Below, in pieces: positions 29,629 to 43,198 of a stretch of DNA of 59,768 nucleotides. Source of the stretch: Verrucomicrobiota bacterium (GTDB taxonomy: Bacteria > Verrucomicrobiota > Verrucomicrobiia > Limisphaerales > UBA9464); NCBI GenBank assembly GCA_016871805.1, contig VHCG01000022.1:1-59768 (forward strand), given 5' to 3'. Made by a program: the position numbers and the translations under genes. Within the stretch, counting starts at the first letter, position 1. Each line of letters opens with the position of its first letter. The notes below the pieces were generated by a model that worked only from the letters and a program-made list of their open reading frames with translations, was not told the DNA's origin and ran no database searches.

Positions 29629-30849
29629 TCAGAACCCTTCCATCCCGATGACCCGGAGGATCTCCTCGAGGGTGGTCTCCCCATCGGCGACACGACGCAG
29701 GCCCTTGGTCCAGAGCGTCTCGAGCCCATCGGCCACGGCGATTTCCTCGAGCCGTCGGGTGGGCAGCCGCTCCAGGACGGCATCGCGGAGGTTCTCGCCG
29801 ACGGTGAGCATCTCGGTGACCGAGAGACGTCCGCTGAACCCGGTGTGAGCGCAGGCCGGGCAGCCCATCCCCTTGCGGAACTGGGCGGCCTCGCGGACGG
29901 ACGGCGGCACCGAGCGCAGAAGGGTCTCATCCGGGGTGTAGGGCTCGGTGCAGACCGGACAGTTCCGTCGGACCAGTCGGGTCCCGAGGACGCCCGCGAC
30001 CGACGAGGCGAGCAGGAACGGCTCGATGCCCATGTTGATCATGCGGGCGAACACGCCCGGGGTGCTCGCGGCGTGGATGGTGCTGAGCACCAGATGTCCG
30101 GTGAGGCCGGCCTGAACGGCGATGTTGGCGGTCTCGGCATCCCGGATCTCACCGATCATGATGACCTGCGGGTCCTGCCGCATGAGTGAGCGCAGGGCCA
30201 CCGGATAGGTGTAGTCCCGCGCGGGATTGCATTGCGACTGGGCGATCATCGGCAGGTTGAACTCCACCGGATCCTCCACCGTCGCGATGCTGATGCTCGG
30301 ACCCGAGCGCTCGAGGAGATGGTGCAGCGCGGCGTAGATGGCGGTCGTCTTCCCGGAGCCCGTGGGACCCGTCAGCAGGATCAGTCCCGTGGGCTTCGAC
30401 AGCAGACCCTTGAAGGTCGTCAGCGTGTCGTCCTCGATTCCCAGGCCATCGAGATCGAAGCTGCGTCCGCGGGGATCGAAGATCCGGATGACCACCTTCT
30501 CGCCCCGGATGGTCGGGAAGGTCGAGATGCGCAACACGACGTTCCCCGCCTCCTCGAAGGTCGGAGCCCTCCCCTCCTGCGGCAGGGTCGTCTCGTGTCC
30601 GATGAGGTTGGCCATGACCTTCAGTCGGCCCACGATCTTCGGGAGCAGATCGCTCGGCAGGGGGACCAGCTCGTTGAGGACGCCGCTGAGGCGGACCCGG
30701 ACGGCGACCGAGCTCTCCCAGGGCTCGATGTGGATGTCGGATGCGCCTGACTTCACCGCGTCGATGATCAGGCAGTCCACCAGGCGGACCGTGTCGATCT
30801 CGTCGTCGGAGCGGCAGGATTGAAGGAACTGGATGGTCTGCGAGGTCAT
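29629..30849 (-). CDS. Short GspE/PilB-type secretion or pilus ATPase
   Basis: 406 residues from MTSQTIQFLQSCRSDDEID. This is a type II secretion/type IV pilus assembly ATPase. Seen are VKSGASDIHIEPWESSVAVRVR (start of the N2 domain), Walker A GPTGSGKTT (about 161), ATVEDPVEF, Walker B VIMIGEIRDAETA (about 230), the His-box HLVLSTIHAASTPG, and the zinc ligands CPVC and CPAC (about 298 and 330) that mark GspE/PilB rather than PilT. It lacks the N-terminal MshEN/N1 region of about 150 residues that docks on the inner-membrane partner. No other secretion or pilus gene is adjacent. It is divergent from the sigma-54 regulator at 30970, across 120 bp. Confidence 0.88.
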   Translation of the reverse strand: MTSQTIQFLQSCRSDDEIDTVRLVDCLIIDAVKSGASDIHIEPWESSVAVRVRLSGVLNELVPLPSDLLPKIVGRLKVMANLIGHETTLPQEGRAPTFEEAGNVVLRISTFPTIRGEKVVIRIFDPRGRSFDLDGLGIEDDTLTTFKGLLSKPTGLILLTGPTGSGKTTAIYAALHHLLERSGPSISIATVEDPVEFNLPMIAQSQCNPARDYTYPVALRSLMRQDPQVIMIGEIRDAETANIAVQAGLTGHLVLSTIHAASTPGVFARMINMGIEPFLLASSVAGVLGTRLVRRNCPVCTEPYTPDETLLRSVPPSVREAAQFRKGMGCPACAHTGFSGRLSVTEMLTVGENLRDAVLERLPTRRLEEIAVADGLETLWTKGLRRVADGETTLEEILRVIGMEGF

Positions 30850-30969
30850 GGGGCGACGGTGTTTCGACGCCCAGCGGACGGGAAATGGGGTCGGAAAGCC
30901 AGTCCGATCGAATTCAAGGAACCGGCAGTGACGTCCCGCCCGACCCGGCATACACTCCCGCTGGGCTCC

Positions 30970-32445
<1,476 letters not shown>

Positions 32446-32458
32446 CACGCCCAGCGCC

Positions 32459-33865
32459 ATGCCGATCCCGGTCGTCACCGTCGAGGAGATGCGATCCTGG
32501 GAACGACATTCCTGGGAGGCCGGCGCCCGGGAGGACGACGTCATCCGGCAGGTCGGCCACTGCATCGCCGGAACCGTCCGGGAAGGAACGCTTCCGGGAT
32601 CCCGGATCCTCGTCCTCGCAGGCCGCGGCAACAACGGGGCCGATGCGCTGGCCACCGTCCCACCGCTGGCCCCGGACTTCCGGATCGAGACCCTTCGCAT
32701 CCTCTCGCCGGCATCCCAACGGGACGAGCTGGCCCGGGCCCTCGAGGCCCGACCGGATCTGATCCTCGACGGACTCTTCGGCATCGGGCTCAACCGGGAC
32801 CTCGATCCGGAATGGGTTCATCTGATCCACCAGGTGAACGAGTCGGGTCTCCCGATCCTCGCCCTCGATGTCCCCTCGGGCCTCGACGCCGACACCGGCC
32901 TGCCCCGGTGCGCCGCCATCCGGGCCACCACCACACTCACGGTGGGGGCCCCCAAGGTGGGATTGCTCCACCCAGAGGCCCTGCCCTTCGTGGGACGCCT
33001 CGAGGTCGCCCACCGGGTGGGGCTTGTCGGAAATCCCACGGGAACCCGGGGACTGCAGTGGACCCTTGCGGAGGAGTTCATCGAGGAACCCCGACGTCCG
33101 GTCGACAGCCACAAGGGAACCTTCGGACACGCAGTCCTCATCGCCGGATCCGTCGGCTACTCCGGCGCGGCGGTGCTGTCGGCCCGGGCCGCCGCACGGG
33201 CGCTACCCGGACTCGTCAGCGTCCTCACCCCGGAGGAGGTCTGGAGCACGGTCGCCAGCCAGCTGGCGACCCCCATGGTGCATCCCTACTCCCCGGCCCA
33301 TCGGCTGCTCGAGGGCGCGACGGCACTGCTGGTCGGACCCGGACTGGCCTCCGACTCCATCCGGGACGCACTGCGGTCGGAGGTTGAGCGGATCTGGGAT
33401 GGGTTCCCGGGCCCGATGGTGGTGGATGCGTCGGCTCTCGACTGGATCCCACGTCGGCCCGCCCGACAGGGGCTTCGCATCCTCACCCCCCATCCCGGCG
33501 AGGCGGCACGGCTGCTGGGTGTCTCCGCCCCGGAGATCCAGGCCGACCGGGTCGGCTCCCTGAGATCCATCGCCCAGCGCCAGGGTGCGGTCGTCGTCCT
33601 CAAGGGCCACCAGACCCTGGTCGGGGAGTCCACGGGTCCGGTCTTCGTGAATCCGAGCGGCAATCCCGGACTGGCCCAGGGGGGCACCGGGGATGTCCTC
33701 GCGGGATATCTTGTCGGCCTGCTCGCCCAGAACGCCCATGCCAGCCACCCCGTCCAGACCTGTCGGAGGGCGGTTTGGAAACACGGTGCGGCCGCGGATC
33801 GTCTGGAGCGGCGATGCCGGAACTGGACGGCCGAGGAGCTCGCGGAGGAGCTGGGGCGGGTGTGA
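32459..33865 (+). CDS. nnrDE: Bifunctional NAD(P)H-hydrate epimerase / ADP-dependent dehydratase
   Basis: 468 residues, close behind the regulator (13 bp). It repairs hydrated NADH/NADPH (NADHX). The N-terminal YjeF_N epimerase domain shows LAGRGNNGADAL (53-64), LDGLFGIGLNR and ALDVPSGLDADTG. The C-terminal ribokinase-like dehydratase (from about 215) has SHKGTFGHAVLIAGSVGYSGA, LTPHPGEAARLLG, VVVLKGHQTLV and the signature NPGLAQGGTGDVLAGYLVGLLAQ (about 400-422). Both active sites look intact, though the protein is slightly shorter than the roughly 500 residues usual for this fusion. Confidence 0.95.
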   Translation: MPIPVVTVEEMRSWERHSWEAGAREDDVIRQVGHCIAGTVREGTLPGSRILVLAGRGNNGADALATVPPLAPDFRIETLRILSPASQRDELARALEARPDLILDGLFGIGLNRDLDPEWVHLIHQVNESGLPILALDVPSGLDADTGLPRCAAIRATTTLTVGAPKVGLLHPEALPFVGRLEVAHRVGLVGNPTGTRGLQWTLAEEFIEEPRRPVDSHKGTFGHAVLIAGSVGYSGAAVLSARAAARALPGLVSVLTPEEVWSTVASQLATPMVHPYSPAHRLLEGATALLVGPGLASDSIRDALRSEVERIWDGFPGPMVVDASALDWIPRRPARQGLRILTPHPGEAARLLGVSAPEIQADRVGSLRSIAQRQGAVVVLKGHQTLVGESTGPVFVNPSGNPGLAQGGTGDVLAGYLVGLLAQNAHASHPVQTCRRAVWKHGAAADRLERRCRNWTAEELAEELGRV

Positions 33866-33882
33866 CGGACACGCCATGGCGG

Positions 33883-35664
33883 ATGGATCCGACCCTTGAA
33901 CCGCCCGGGGATTCGGGTAGAGAGACCCTCGTGCTGCAACACGCTCCACGAAAAGCGTCGGGGCCCGGCAGACCCGGCCTCGCCATCACCGCCGGGTTCT
34001 GGGTGGCCCTGGTGGGGTTCCTCTCCCAGCCGGCCCTCGCCGGCGTCGCAACGCTGGTCACCCATGGTCTGTACCAGGAGGCCGAGGGCTGGGTGACCCG
34101 GATGGGCCAGGCCATGGCGCGGCATCCCCGGAGGCGATCCGAGTTCGGCCCCTCGTCCCCGCCGGTCTACCTGCTCCGATTCGACCGCGACCGGAATCTG
34201 CAGGCCCGGCTTCTGGAGGGCACCTCACCCTCCCTGGATCCCTCCGGAGACGTCATCCTGCTTCTCGACTGGAACCCGTTCTCCGGGGCCCTCATCCCCA
34301 TCAACGGCCTGCCCGAGAGCACCACGGTCGTCGGACCGACGATCGCGGATGCACTGCTCTCCTCGGCACTGATCCCCGAGTTGCACGGCCCTGTCGCACG
34401 GCTGCCCCTCCATCTGGTGGGATTCTCCCGGGGTGGCTCCCTGGTCGCGGAGATCAGCAAACGACTGGGCCAGCGCGGCGTGGTGGTCGACCACCTGACG
34501 CTGCTCGATCCACATCCACTGAACAACGACGGCTTCAGCGACGGCCTCCTGCCACCCGCAGGCTGGTTCATCAAGGACGGTACTGCCGCCAATGGGGTCT
34601 ATGAGAACGTTCTCTTCGCGGATGCCTACTTCCAGACCCTGTTCATGCCGGTCGGCGCGGTTCCCAAGGGCGCATTCGTCCGGAGCCTCGACGACTGGGG
34701 ATTGAACGATTGGGGCTACCTTCTCCCCCACGACGATGTCCACCTCTGGTACCACGGCACCGTGGAGGTGGCCCTGCCCGACACCTAGGATGGCGACCAG
34801 AATCTGACAGAGGCCCTGCGCCAACGCTGGTATGCCCCGATCGAGAACCTCGGGCGTCATGCCGGATACCAGTATTCCCTCCGGGCCGGTGGAGACCGGA
34901 GCGAGGTGTTCGAGCCCGTCGATGGGGCGAGCGGCTTCCCCCGGCAGGGCCTGAACCAGTCCTGGGGATCGGTGCTCGGGATCCCGTCGGGATCCAACCG
35001 CGCTCCGCTGACCGACCGGCTCCCCGAGGTCCGACCCAACCTCCTCGGGTTCCATCTCGCAGGTCCGACGATCCAGGACATGGCCTCGAGCCCATTGGAC
35101 TTTGCCCATGGCGCACCCCTGAGGGAGGCCGTGATGACGCCTGACTCCGCCCCCCTCAAGGCGCGTCTGGTGTACCTCCTGGAGGGAACCGATCCGGCCA
35201 CGCTGACGGTGTCTCTGGACCTCGACGCCAACCCGCTGAACGGGACCCTCGATCGGATCCAGTTCAGCATTCCCCCGACCGGTTCCCAGCCACGTGACAT
35301 CGAGATCGATCTCAGTGCGCTGGGGCAGGGTCTCGATCGGGGGCGGTACCGCATCGGGGCGAGTCTCGAGACCCAATGGATGACCCGGGACTACCTGGCC
35401 CCGGAACGGCTCCGGGTGGTCCCGCACGTTCCCTCCCTCGAGGTGTTCGTCGTGGAACCGGCCGGTGGGGCCCCGAGGGTCGAGCTCGTGATCCAGGACC
35501 TGTCCCGGACTCGTTCGCGGCTCGAGGGCAGCGCCGACCTTCAGACCTGGGTCGTGCTCCGTGAGCTGGATCCGAACTCCGCCGGCGGGATACCACGGAG
35601 TCTGCGTCACGACGTGGTTCCCGGGGAGGGTCTGCTCTACTTCCGTCTCCGGACGCTGGACTGA
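33883..35664 (+). pseudogene. Exported alpha/beta-hydrolase gene interrupted by in-frame TAG
   Basis: A single frame from about 33883 to TGA at 35664, broken by TAG at 34786-34788. Coding character continues directly after it (VEVALPDT, stop, DGDQNLTEALRQRWYAPIEN). The start could be ATG 33883 or GTG 33931, which follows a GAGAG sequence. Both lead into a signal peptide (ITAGFWVALVGFLSQPALAG). The N-terminal part is a lipase-like alpha/beta hydrolase with nucleophile elbow GFSRGG, an Asp in LLDPHP and a His in DDVHLWYHG. All of these lie before the TAG, so a truncated protein might still fold. The C-terminal part is beta-rich and looks like a secreted-protein accessory domain. Confidence 0.7.
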
Positions 35665-35766
35665 TTCCGGGAGGGTCGGGGGTAGGGATTGTCCGGGGTC
35701 GCCTCGGAACAGAGCCTAGAGATCCGACGGATTGGCCTGGGATCCCGGCTTCTGTAGGTTCGGGCC

Positions 35767-38592
35767 ATGAAGAGGACCGCGATCTTCGCCGCCTGTCTCC
35801 TCGGCGCCGTGGCAACGGCAGGACTTCCTCCACAGGCTCCCCCTCCGGCGTTCCGCGCCGAAAGGCCCTGGGACCCCTCGACGACCTCGACGCGGGCCGT
35901 ACGCCCCCACGGTGGCGCCACACTCCATTCGATCGGGGATCCGACCGATGCGGAGCAGCTCTACCTCGAGCTCATCAACGAGGTTCGTGCCGATCCGCTT
36001 GGAGGCGCCCTTGCGCTCACCAACACCACCGATCCCGACATCCTTTCCGCCTACCAGTTTTTCTCGGTCGACCTCGCAAAGTTTGTGGCCGACACCCGGA
36101 ATTTCCCGGTGGCCCAACCCCTCGCCTTCGAGCCGAGACTCATCCAAGCCGCGCGTGGGCATTCGCTCTGGATGCTCACCGAGGGCATCCAGGCGCATAA
36201 CGAGACCGACCCCGCCAACCCTGGAACGGTGATCACGACCGCGGACCGGATCACCGCCGTCGGCTACCCCTGGAGGACCCTCGGCGAGAACGTCTACGCC
36301 TTCTCGAAGAGTGTCCCGTTCGGCCACGCCGGATTCGAGGTCGACTGGGGCATCGGCCCGGGGGGGATGCAGGACCCTCCCGGACACCGCATCAGCAACC
36401 ACTCGACGGCCTTCCGGGAGGTCGGCATCGGCGTCGTTGAAGGCAACGGGCCCAACGGCACGGGGCCTTCCTCCGTCACCGTGGATTTCGCGGCGCCTCA
36501 GATTGAAACACCCCTGGTCACGGGCGTGGCCTACTACGACCTGAACTCCAACGCGCGCTACGACCTCGGGGAGGGCATCGGCAACATCCGGGTCGACGTC
36601 TCCGGGTCGGACTCCTACGCGCTGACCAGCGCCTCCGGCGGCTATGCCGTGCCGTCCGGGGACGGCGAGCGGACGGTGCAGTTCTCGGCCGAGGGCTTGT
36701 CGACAGTGAGCCTGACCCGCACGATCAGCGGTGGGCTCAACACCAAGGCCGATCTCCGGCTGACCTATCCCGCACCCGTCGCAATCGGACCCGGACGGGG
36801 TGCCGTCGGCAAACCGCTCACCTACAGCCACGCCACCGTTCCCGGGGCGGCCGAGTTCCGCGCCAGGCTGGTTCTCATCCTCACGAAGCCGACCTCGCTC
36901 GATGGTTCCCGCGGCATCGAGGACTTCACCGCCGATCTGGGTGGCACCCCCGAGCCCCTGGTGGACCGTCCCGGCGGAGGCAAGGCCTACCATCTGACCC
37001 AGACCAACGGAGTCACCCCGAACTGGATGCAGGCGACCGGGACCTACCGTCCGAAGGCCACCGGAACCCTCCGCTGGCTCAGCCGGCTCGGGTGGGCCTC
37101 CTCCAACCAGGTCGCCCGCGTCCAGCTGACGGCCGATGGAGGGACGACCTGGACCAATCTCTGGAGCAAGACCGGCACCGGCACCGCCGGAGACGGGACG
37201 TACACCCAGCAGTCGGTCTCCCTGTCCCCGTTCGCGGGACGCACGGTGCAGTTCCGATTCTGGTACGGCATCGATTTCTGCACCACCAACTGCGCCGTCT
37301 TCAACCAGCCCGACAACTCCGTCGGATACCACTTCGACTCCGTCGAGTTCCTCGACACCGAACAGCTGAAGCCGCAGTCGGAATCCGTGGTCCCGGCCGG
37401 CTCGCCGGTCGTGCTGACCCCGACCCTCACGGGCTCCCATGAGGTCTCCCTGCAGGCGATCAGTCCACGGGCCGACTGGCCTTGGGGATCCGCCCTGCCT
37501 GTCGACATCGTCTCCTCGATCACGCCCCCGACAATGGCCCTCGGCACCGGGACACCACCCGCAGGGGGCTGGGTCGCACCTGCGATCGTACCCCTGACCG
37601 CGGTGGTGAACGCCCAGGGCAACACCCTCACCAAGGTCCAGTTCCTCGCGGATGGACAGGTGGTCGGGGAGGACGCCACGAGCCCGTATTCCCTCGATTG
37701 GAACGTCACGACAGCAGGCTCCCGTTCGGTGGTCGCCCGGGTCGTCTTCGGACTCAACCAGACGGTGGACTCCGCCGCCGCCATTGTGGCGGTGTCGTCT
37801 TCCTCCCCAACCGTGATCCTGACCGTGGGCACTCCCCCAGGAGGCGGCTGGGTCGCCCCCGCTTCCGTGCCGCTTGAAGCCGCTGTCGATGCCCACGGCC
37901 ACGCCATCACCAAGGTCCAGTTCCTCGCCGATGGCACCGTTGTTGGCGAAGATTCCGGGGCCCCGTACTCCATCACCTGGTCCGGCGTCGCTGCAGGCAT
38001 GCGGTCGGTCGTCGCCCGAGTCCTCTACGGTTCCGCCCTGTCCGTGGACTCCGCACCCGCGACGGTCCTGGTGTCGGCGCCGGCACCGACCGTGACCCTC
38101 ACCGTGGGCACTGCACCCGAAGGCGGCTGGATCTCCCCTGCCTCCGTGCCGCTTGAAGCCGCCGTCGACACCCACGGACAGCCCATCACCAAGGTCCAGT
38201 TCCTCGCCGAGGGCCGCGTTGTCGGAGAGGATTCCGAGGCCCCCTACTCCGTCGTCTGGTCCGACGCCGCCGTCGGCACACGGTCGGTGATCGCCCGGGC
38301 GCTCTACGGGGAGGGCCTGTCCGCGGATTCCGCCGCCACGTCTGTGACGATCGGCGAACCGCCCGCCGTCGTGGACATCACCGGCGTGGCCGCGGCCGCC
38401 GACGGCTCCATCGAGGTCCGATTCACGGTCACTGGAAATCCCGCGGGGCTTCCGAGGCTCCGGGCTGCACCCGTCCTGGAGGGACCGTTCGTGGAGACGG
38501 CGGCGCTGCTGCAGACGAATTCCCCGTCGGCCTTCACATTCCGGGTCCAGCCGAGCGGTGCGGTTGGATTCCTGAAGGTGCTCATCCCCTGA
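35767..38592 (+). CDS. Secreted CAP-domain protein with three Ig-like repeats
   Basis: 941 residues with a signal peptide (TAIFAACLLGAVATAG). Residues about 60-235 are a CAP/SCP-PR1 domain: LINEVRADPLGG, LIQAARGHSLWMLTEG, GENVYAFSK and HRISNHSTAFREVGIGV. A short SdrD-like or Cna-like region follows (GVAYYDLNSNARYDLGEGI), then a jelly-roll-like domain (about 400-540, GTTWTNLWSKTGTGT and GYHFDSVEFLD). Residues about 588-866 hold three Ig-like repeats of 93 residues each, with KVQFLADGxVVGEDxxxPYS in every copy. It probably acts outside the cell in adhesion or polymer binding. The CAP domain's chemistry is not known for this group. Confidence 0.85.
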   Translation: MKRTAIFAACLLGAVATAGLPPQAPPPAFRAERPWDPSTTSTRAVRPHGGATLHSIGDPTDAEQLYLELINEVRADPLGGALALTNTTDPDILSAYQFFSVDLAKFVADTRNFPVAQPLAFEPRLIQAARGHSLWMLTEGIQAHNETDPANPGTVITTADRITAVGYPWRTLGENVYAFSKSVPFGHAGFEVDWGIGPGGMQDPPGHRISNHSTAFREVGIGVVEGNGPNGTGPSSVTVDFAAPQIETPLVTGVAYYDLNSNARYDLGEGIGNIRVDVSGSDSYALTSASGGYAVPSGDGERTVQFSAEGLSTVSLTRTISGGLNTKADLRLTYPAPVAIGPGRGAVGKPLTYSHATVPGAAEFRARLVLILTKPTSLDGSRGIEDFTADLGGTPEPLVDRPGGGKAYHLTQTNGVTPNWMQATGTYRPKATGTLRWLSRLGWASSNQVARVQLTADGGTTWTNLWSKTGTGTAGDGTYTQQSVSLSPFAGRTVQFRFWYGIDFCTTNCAVFNQPDNSVGYHFDSVEFLDTEQLKPQSESVVPAGSPVVLTPTLTGSHEVSLQAISPRADWPWGSALPVDIVSSITPPTMALGTGTPPAGGWVAPAIVPLTAVVNAQGNTLTKVQFLADGQVVGEDATSPYSLDWNVTTAGSRSVVARVVFGLNQTVDSAAAIVAVSSSSPTVILTVGTPPGGGWVAPASVPLEAAVDAHGHAITKVQFLADGTVVGEDSGAPYSITWSGVAAGMRSVVARVLYGSALSVDSAPATVLVSAPAPTVTLTVGTAPEGGWISPASVPLEAAVDTHGQPITKVQFLAEGRVVGEDSEAPYSVVWSDAAVGTRSVIARALYGEGLSADSAATSVTIGEPPAVVDITGVAAAADGSIEVRFTVTGNPAGLPRLRAAPVLEGPFVETAALLQTNSPSAFTFRVQPSGAVGFLKVLIP
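37531..38367 (+). repeat. Three tandem 279-bp coding repeats
   Basis: The word ccaaggtccagttcctcgc recurs at 37631, 37910 and 38189, exactly 279 bp (93 codons) apart. tccgtgccgcttgaagcc occurs at 37864 and 38143, again 279 bp apart. Copies 2 and 3 are the most alike. The outer limits are approximate. Confidence 0.85.
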
Positions 38593-38625
38593 TCGCGAGG
38601 ACGGATTCCGACACCGACCCCACCG

Positions 38626-39321
38626 ATGACGTCCCCCGACTCGATCCGCTGGCAGGAGGTCCGGGCCGTGTCGCTGGATGCGGCCGGAACGCTGATCGAA
38701 CCCCACCCCTCGGTTGGCCACGTCTACGCCGAAGTCGCGGCGGACTCGGGACTCGGACGCTGGGAACCCGCCCTCCTCGAGGCGCGATTCCGTTCCGCCT
38801 GGGGAGTCCGGGGGGACTTCGATTTCTCACGGACCGCTTGGATCCGCCTTGTCGACCACGTCTGGTCGGGACTCGTGAGCGGACCTGTTCCCGAGGCCTT
38901 CTTCGAGGTCCTGTGGTCCCGGTTCACCGAGGCACGGGTCTGGAGGGTCTACTCCGACGTCCTTCCCTGCCTGTCACGGCTCCGAAGCCAAGGGTGGCCG
39001 ATCGCGGTGGTCTCCAACTGGGACGAACGCCTCCATGCGGTCTTCGCCAACCTCGGGCTGACCCAGCAAGTGGATTTCCTGCTGCCTTCCGTCGAGGCCC
39101 CGGCCCCGAAACCGGATCCCCGGATTTTCGGCATCGCGGCCCGCCGACTCGGAGTGGAACCCGGCAGGCTGCTGCACGTCGGGGACGGCGAATCCGAGGA
39201 CTTCAGGGGCATCCGCGAGGCGGGAGGACAGGGAATCCTCCTCCGACGCAGGGGTACGCCCTGCCCACCCCTTGTTCTCGAGTCGTTGGCGGACCTGCCC
39301 CACTTCCTCGGCAACCACTAA
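38626..39321 (+). CDS. HAD-superfamily hydrolase (HDHD3-like)
   Basis: 231 residues. Motif I is VRAVSLDAAGTLIEPHP, with nucleophile Asp18 but Ala instead of the usual Asp at +2, a variation seen in the HDHD3/REG-2-like group. Motif II is AVVSNWDERL, the motif III lysine is in PAPKPDPRIFGIAARRLG, and motif IV is LLHVGDGESEDFRGIREAGG. It has a C1-type helical cap. It is probably a small-molecule phosphatase, but whether it is active with Ala at +2 is uncertain. It ends in TAA, rare in this window. Confidence 0.88.
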   Translation: MTSPDSIRWQEVRAVSLDAAGTLIEPHPSVGHVYAEVAADSGLGRWEPALLEARFRSAWGVRGDFDFSRTAWIRLVDHVWSGLVSGPVPEAFFEVLWSRFTEARVWRVYSDVLPCLSRLRSQGWPIAVVSNWDERLHAVFANLGLTQQVDFLLPSVEAPAPKPDPRIFGIAARRLGVEPGRLLHVGDGESEDFRGIREAGGQGILLRRRGTPCPPLVLESLADLPHFLGNH

Positions 39322-39430
39322 CAGGACCGCGAAGCCGGCCTTATTCCGGTGGCCGATTGGTTGACGGTTCCCCCCGACCCGCGTTCCATCATCCCTAATG
39401 TGGGCCCGGAGATGCCCGCAGCTCCAACTT

Positions 39431-40198
39431 ATGGATCTTGTCGGACGAATCTGGCGCTCTAGCTTGGGGCGTAAGTACATCATGGCTGGGACGGGATCCC
39501 TCCTATTCGGCTTCCTGATCGCCCACCTTGCCGGAAACCTCCAGGTGTTCGGTCCGCCGGAGCTGATCAACACCTATGCCTATTTCCTGAAGAGCAAGCC
39601 GGGCCTCGTCTGGGGAGCCCGTCTTGGTCTTCTGGCCATCGTAGGACTCCACGTGGTGTCGGCCATCTCGCTGTCGGCCCAGAACCGCGCCGCCCGGCCG
39701 GTGCCGTACGGCGGGGTCAAGACGCCGTATGCCGCGCCGCTCAACTCTAGGACCATGCTCCTCAGCGGCATGACGATCCTGACCTTCGTCATCTACCATC
39801 TCCTGCACTTCACGGCTCAAGCGAACGGCATCAACGGAGTGGGGGATTTCCGCCATCTCGAGACGACCCTCCCGACCGGCGTCAAGGCCCATGACGTCTA
39901 TGCGATGATGGTCCTGGGCTTCGGTGTCTGGTGGGTCTCCCTCGCCTATCTGATCGCCCAGGCGCTGCTCTTCATGCACCTCAGCCACGGACTCGCCTCG
40001 ATGTTCCAGAGCCTCGGATTCCGCAGCTACGCCTGGTGGCCCCGGGTGCAGCTCTTCGCGAAGGTGGCCAGCATCGCGCTCTTCGTCGGTTATGCCTCGA
40101 TCCCCGTCGCCGTGATGGCCGGGATGGGGGCCGACTACGCCAGGAAGGCCCAACATTCACTGCAGCACGCCGTCGACGGCGGAAAGGGAGGACACTGA
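39431..40198 (+). CDS. sdhC: Succinate dehydrogenase/fumarate reductase cytochrome b subunit
   Basis: 255 residues from [20 protein letters not shown]. It is the sole membrane anchor of a type B succinate:quinone oxidoreductase. Five hydrophobic helices are visible, with His residues in place for two haems b ([41 protein letters not shown]). It is the first gene of the sdhCAB operon, and sdhA begins 2 bp after its stop. An sdhD gene is neither expected nor found. Confidence 0.93.
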   Translation: MDLVGRIWRSSLGRKYIMAGTGSLLFGFLIAHLAGNLQVFGPPELINTYAYFLKSKPGLVWGARLGLLAIVGLHVVSAISLSAQNRAARPVPYGGVKTPYAAPLNSRTMLLSGMTILTFVIYHLLHFTAQANGINGVGDFRHLETTLPTGVKAHDVYAMMVLGFGVWWVSLAYLIAQALLFMHLSHGLASMFQSLGFRSYAWWPRVQLFAKVASIALFVGYASIPVAVMAGMGADYARKAQHSLQHAVDGGKGGH

Positions 40199-40200
40199 CC

Positions 40201-42174
<1,974 letters not shown>

Positions 42175-42214
42175 TCCCGAAGAACCCGAACCCCCAGAAA
42201 CCCGCATCAAAGCC

Positions 42215-42991
<777 letters not shown>

Positions 42992-43198
42992 GCCTCCTTT
43001 GGGGGCATGAGCCCCAGTCGGCCGGATCCAAGGGGAACACCTCTCCCCTGCGGCGTGTAGATGAAGTCTCCGGTTCCAGGTTCGGGATCGGGATTCTTCC
43101 CGCGGACCCCGGATCGCCCCGAACGCAGGGTTGCCGGAGTGGTGCCTGGACGGAGGATTCCCGTTTTCGGCCCTCGGCGTTGTTTGTAGGTTCGCCGG

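Noticed and set aside
37531-38367. Regularly spaced repeats as a CRISPR array
   Set aside because: The repeats are 279 bp apart, lie in frame in one coding sequence and encode Ig-like domains. No short repeat-spacer pattern or cas gene was found anywhere.
35716-38721. Minus-strand open frame of 1001 codons
   Set aside because: Antisense to the CAP-domain protein; its apparent repeats only mirror the 279-bp repeats on the other strand.
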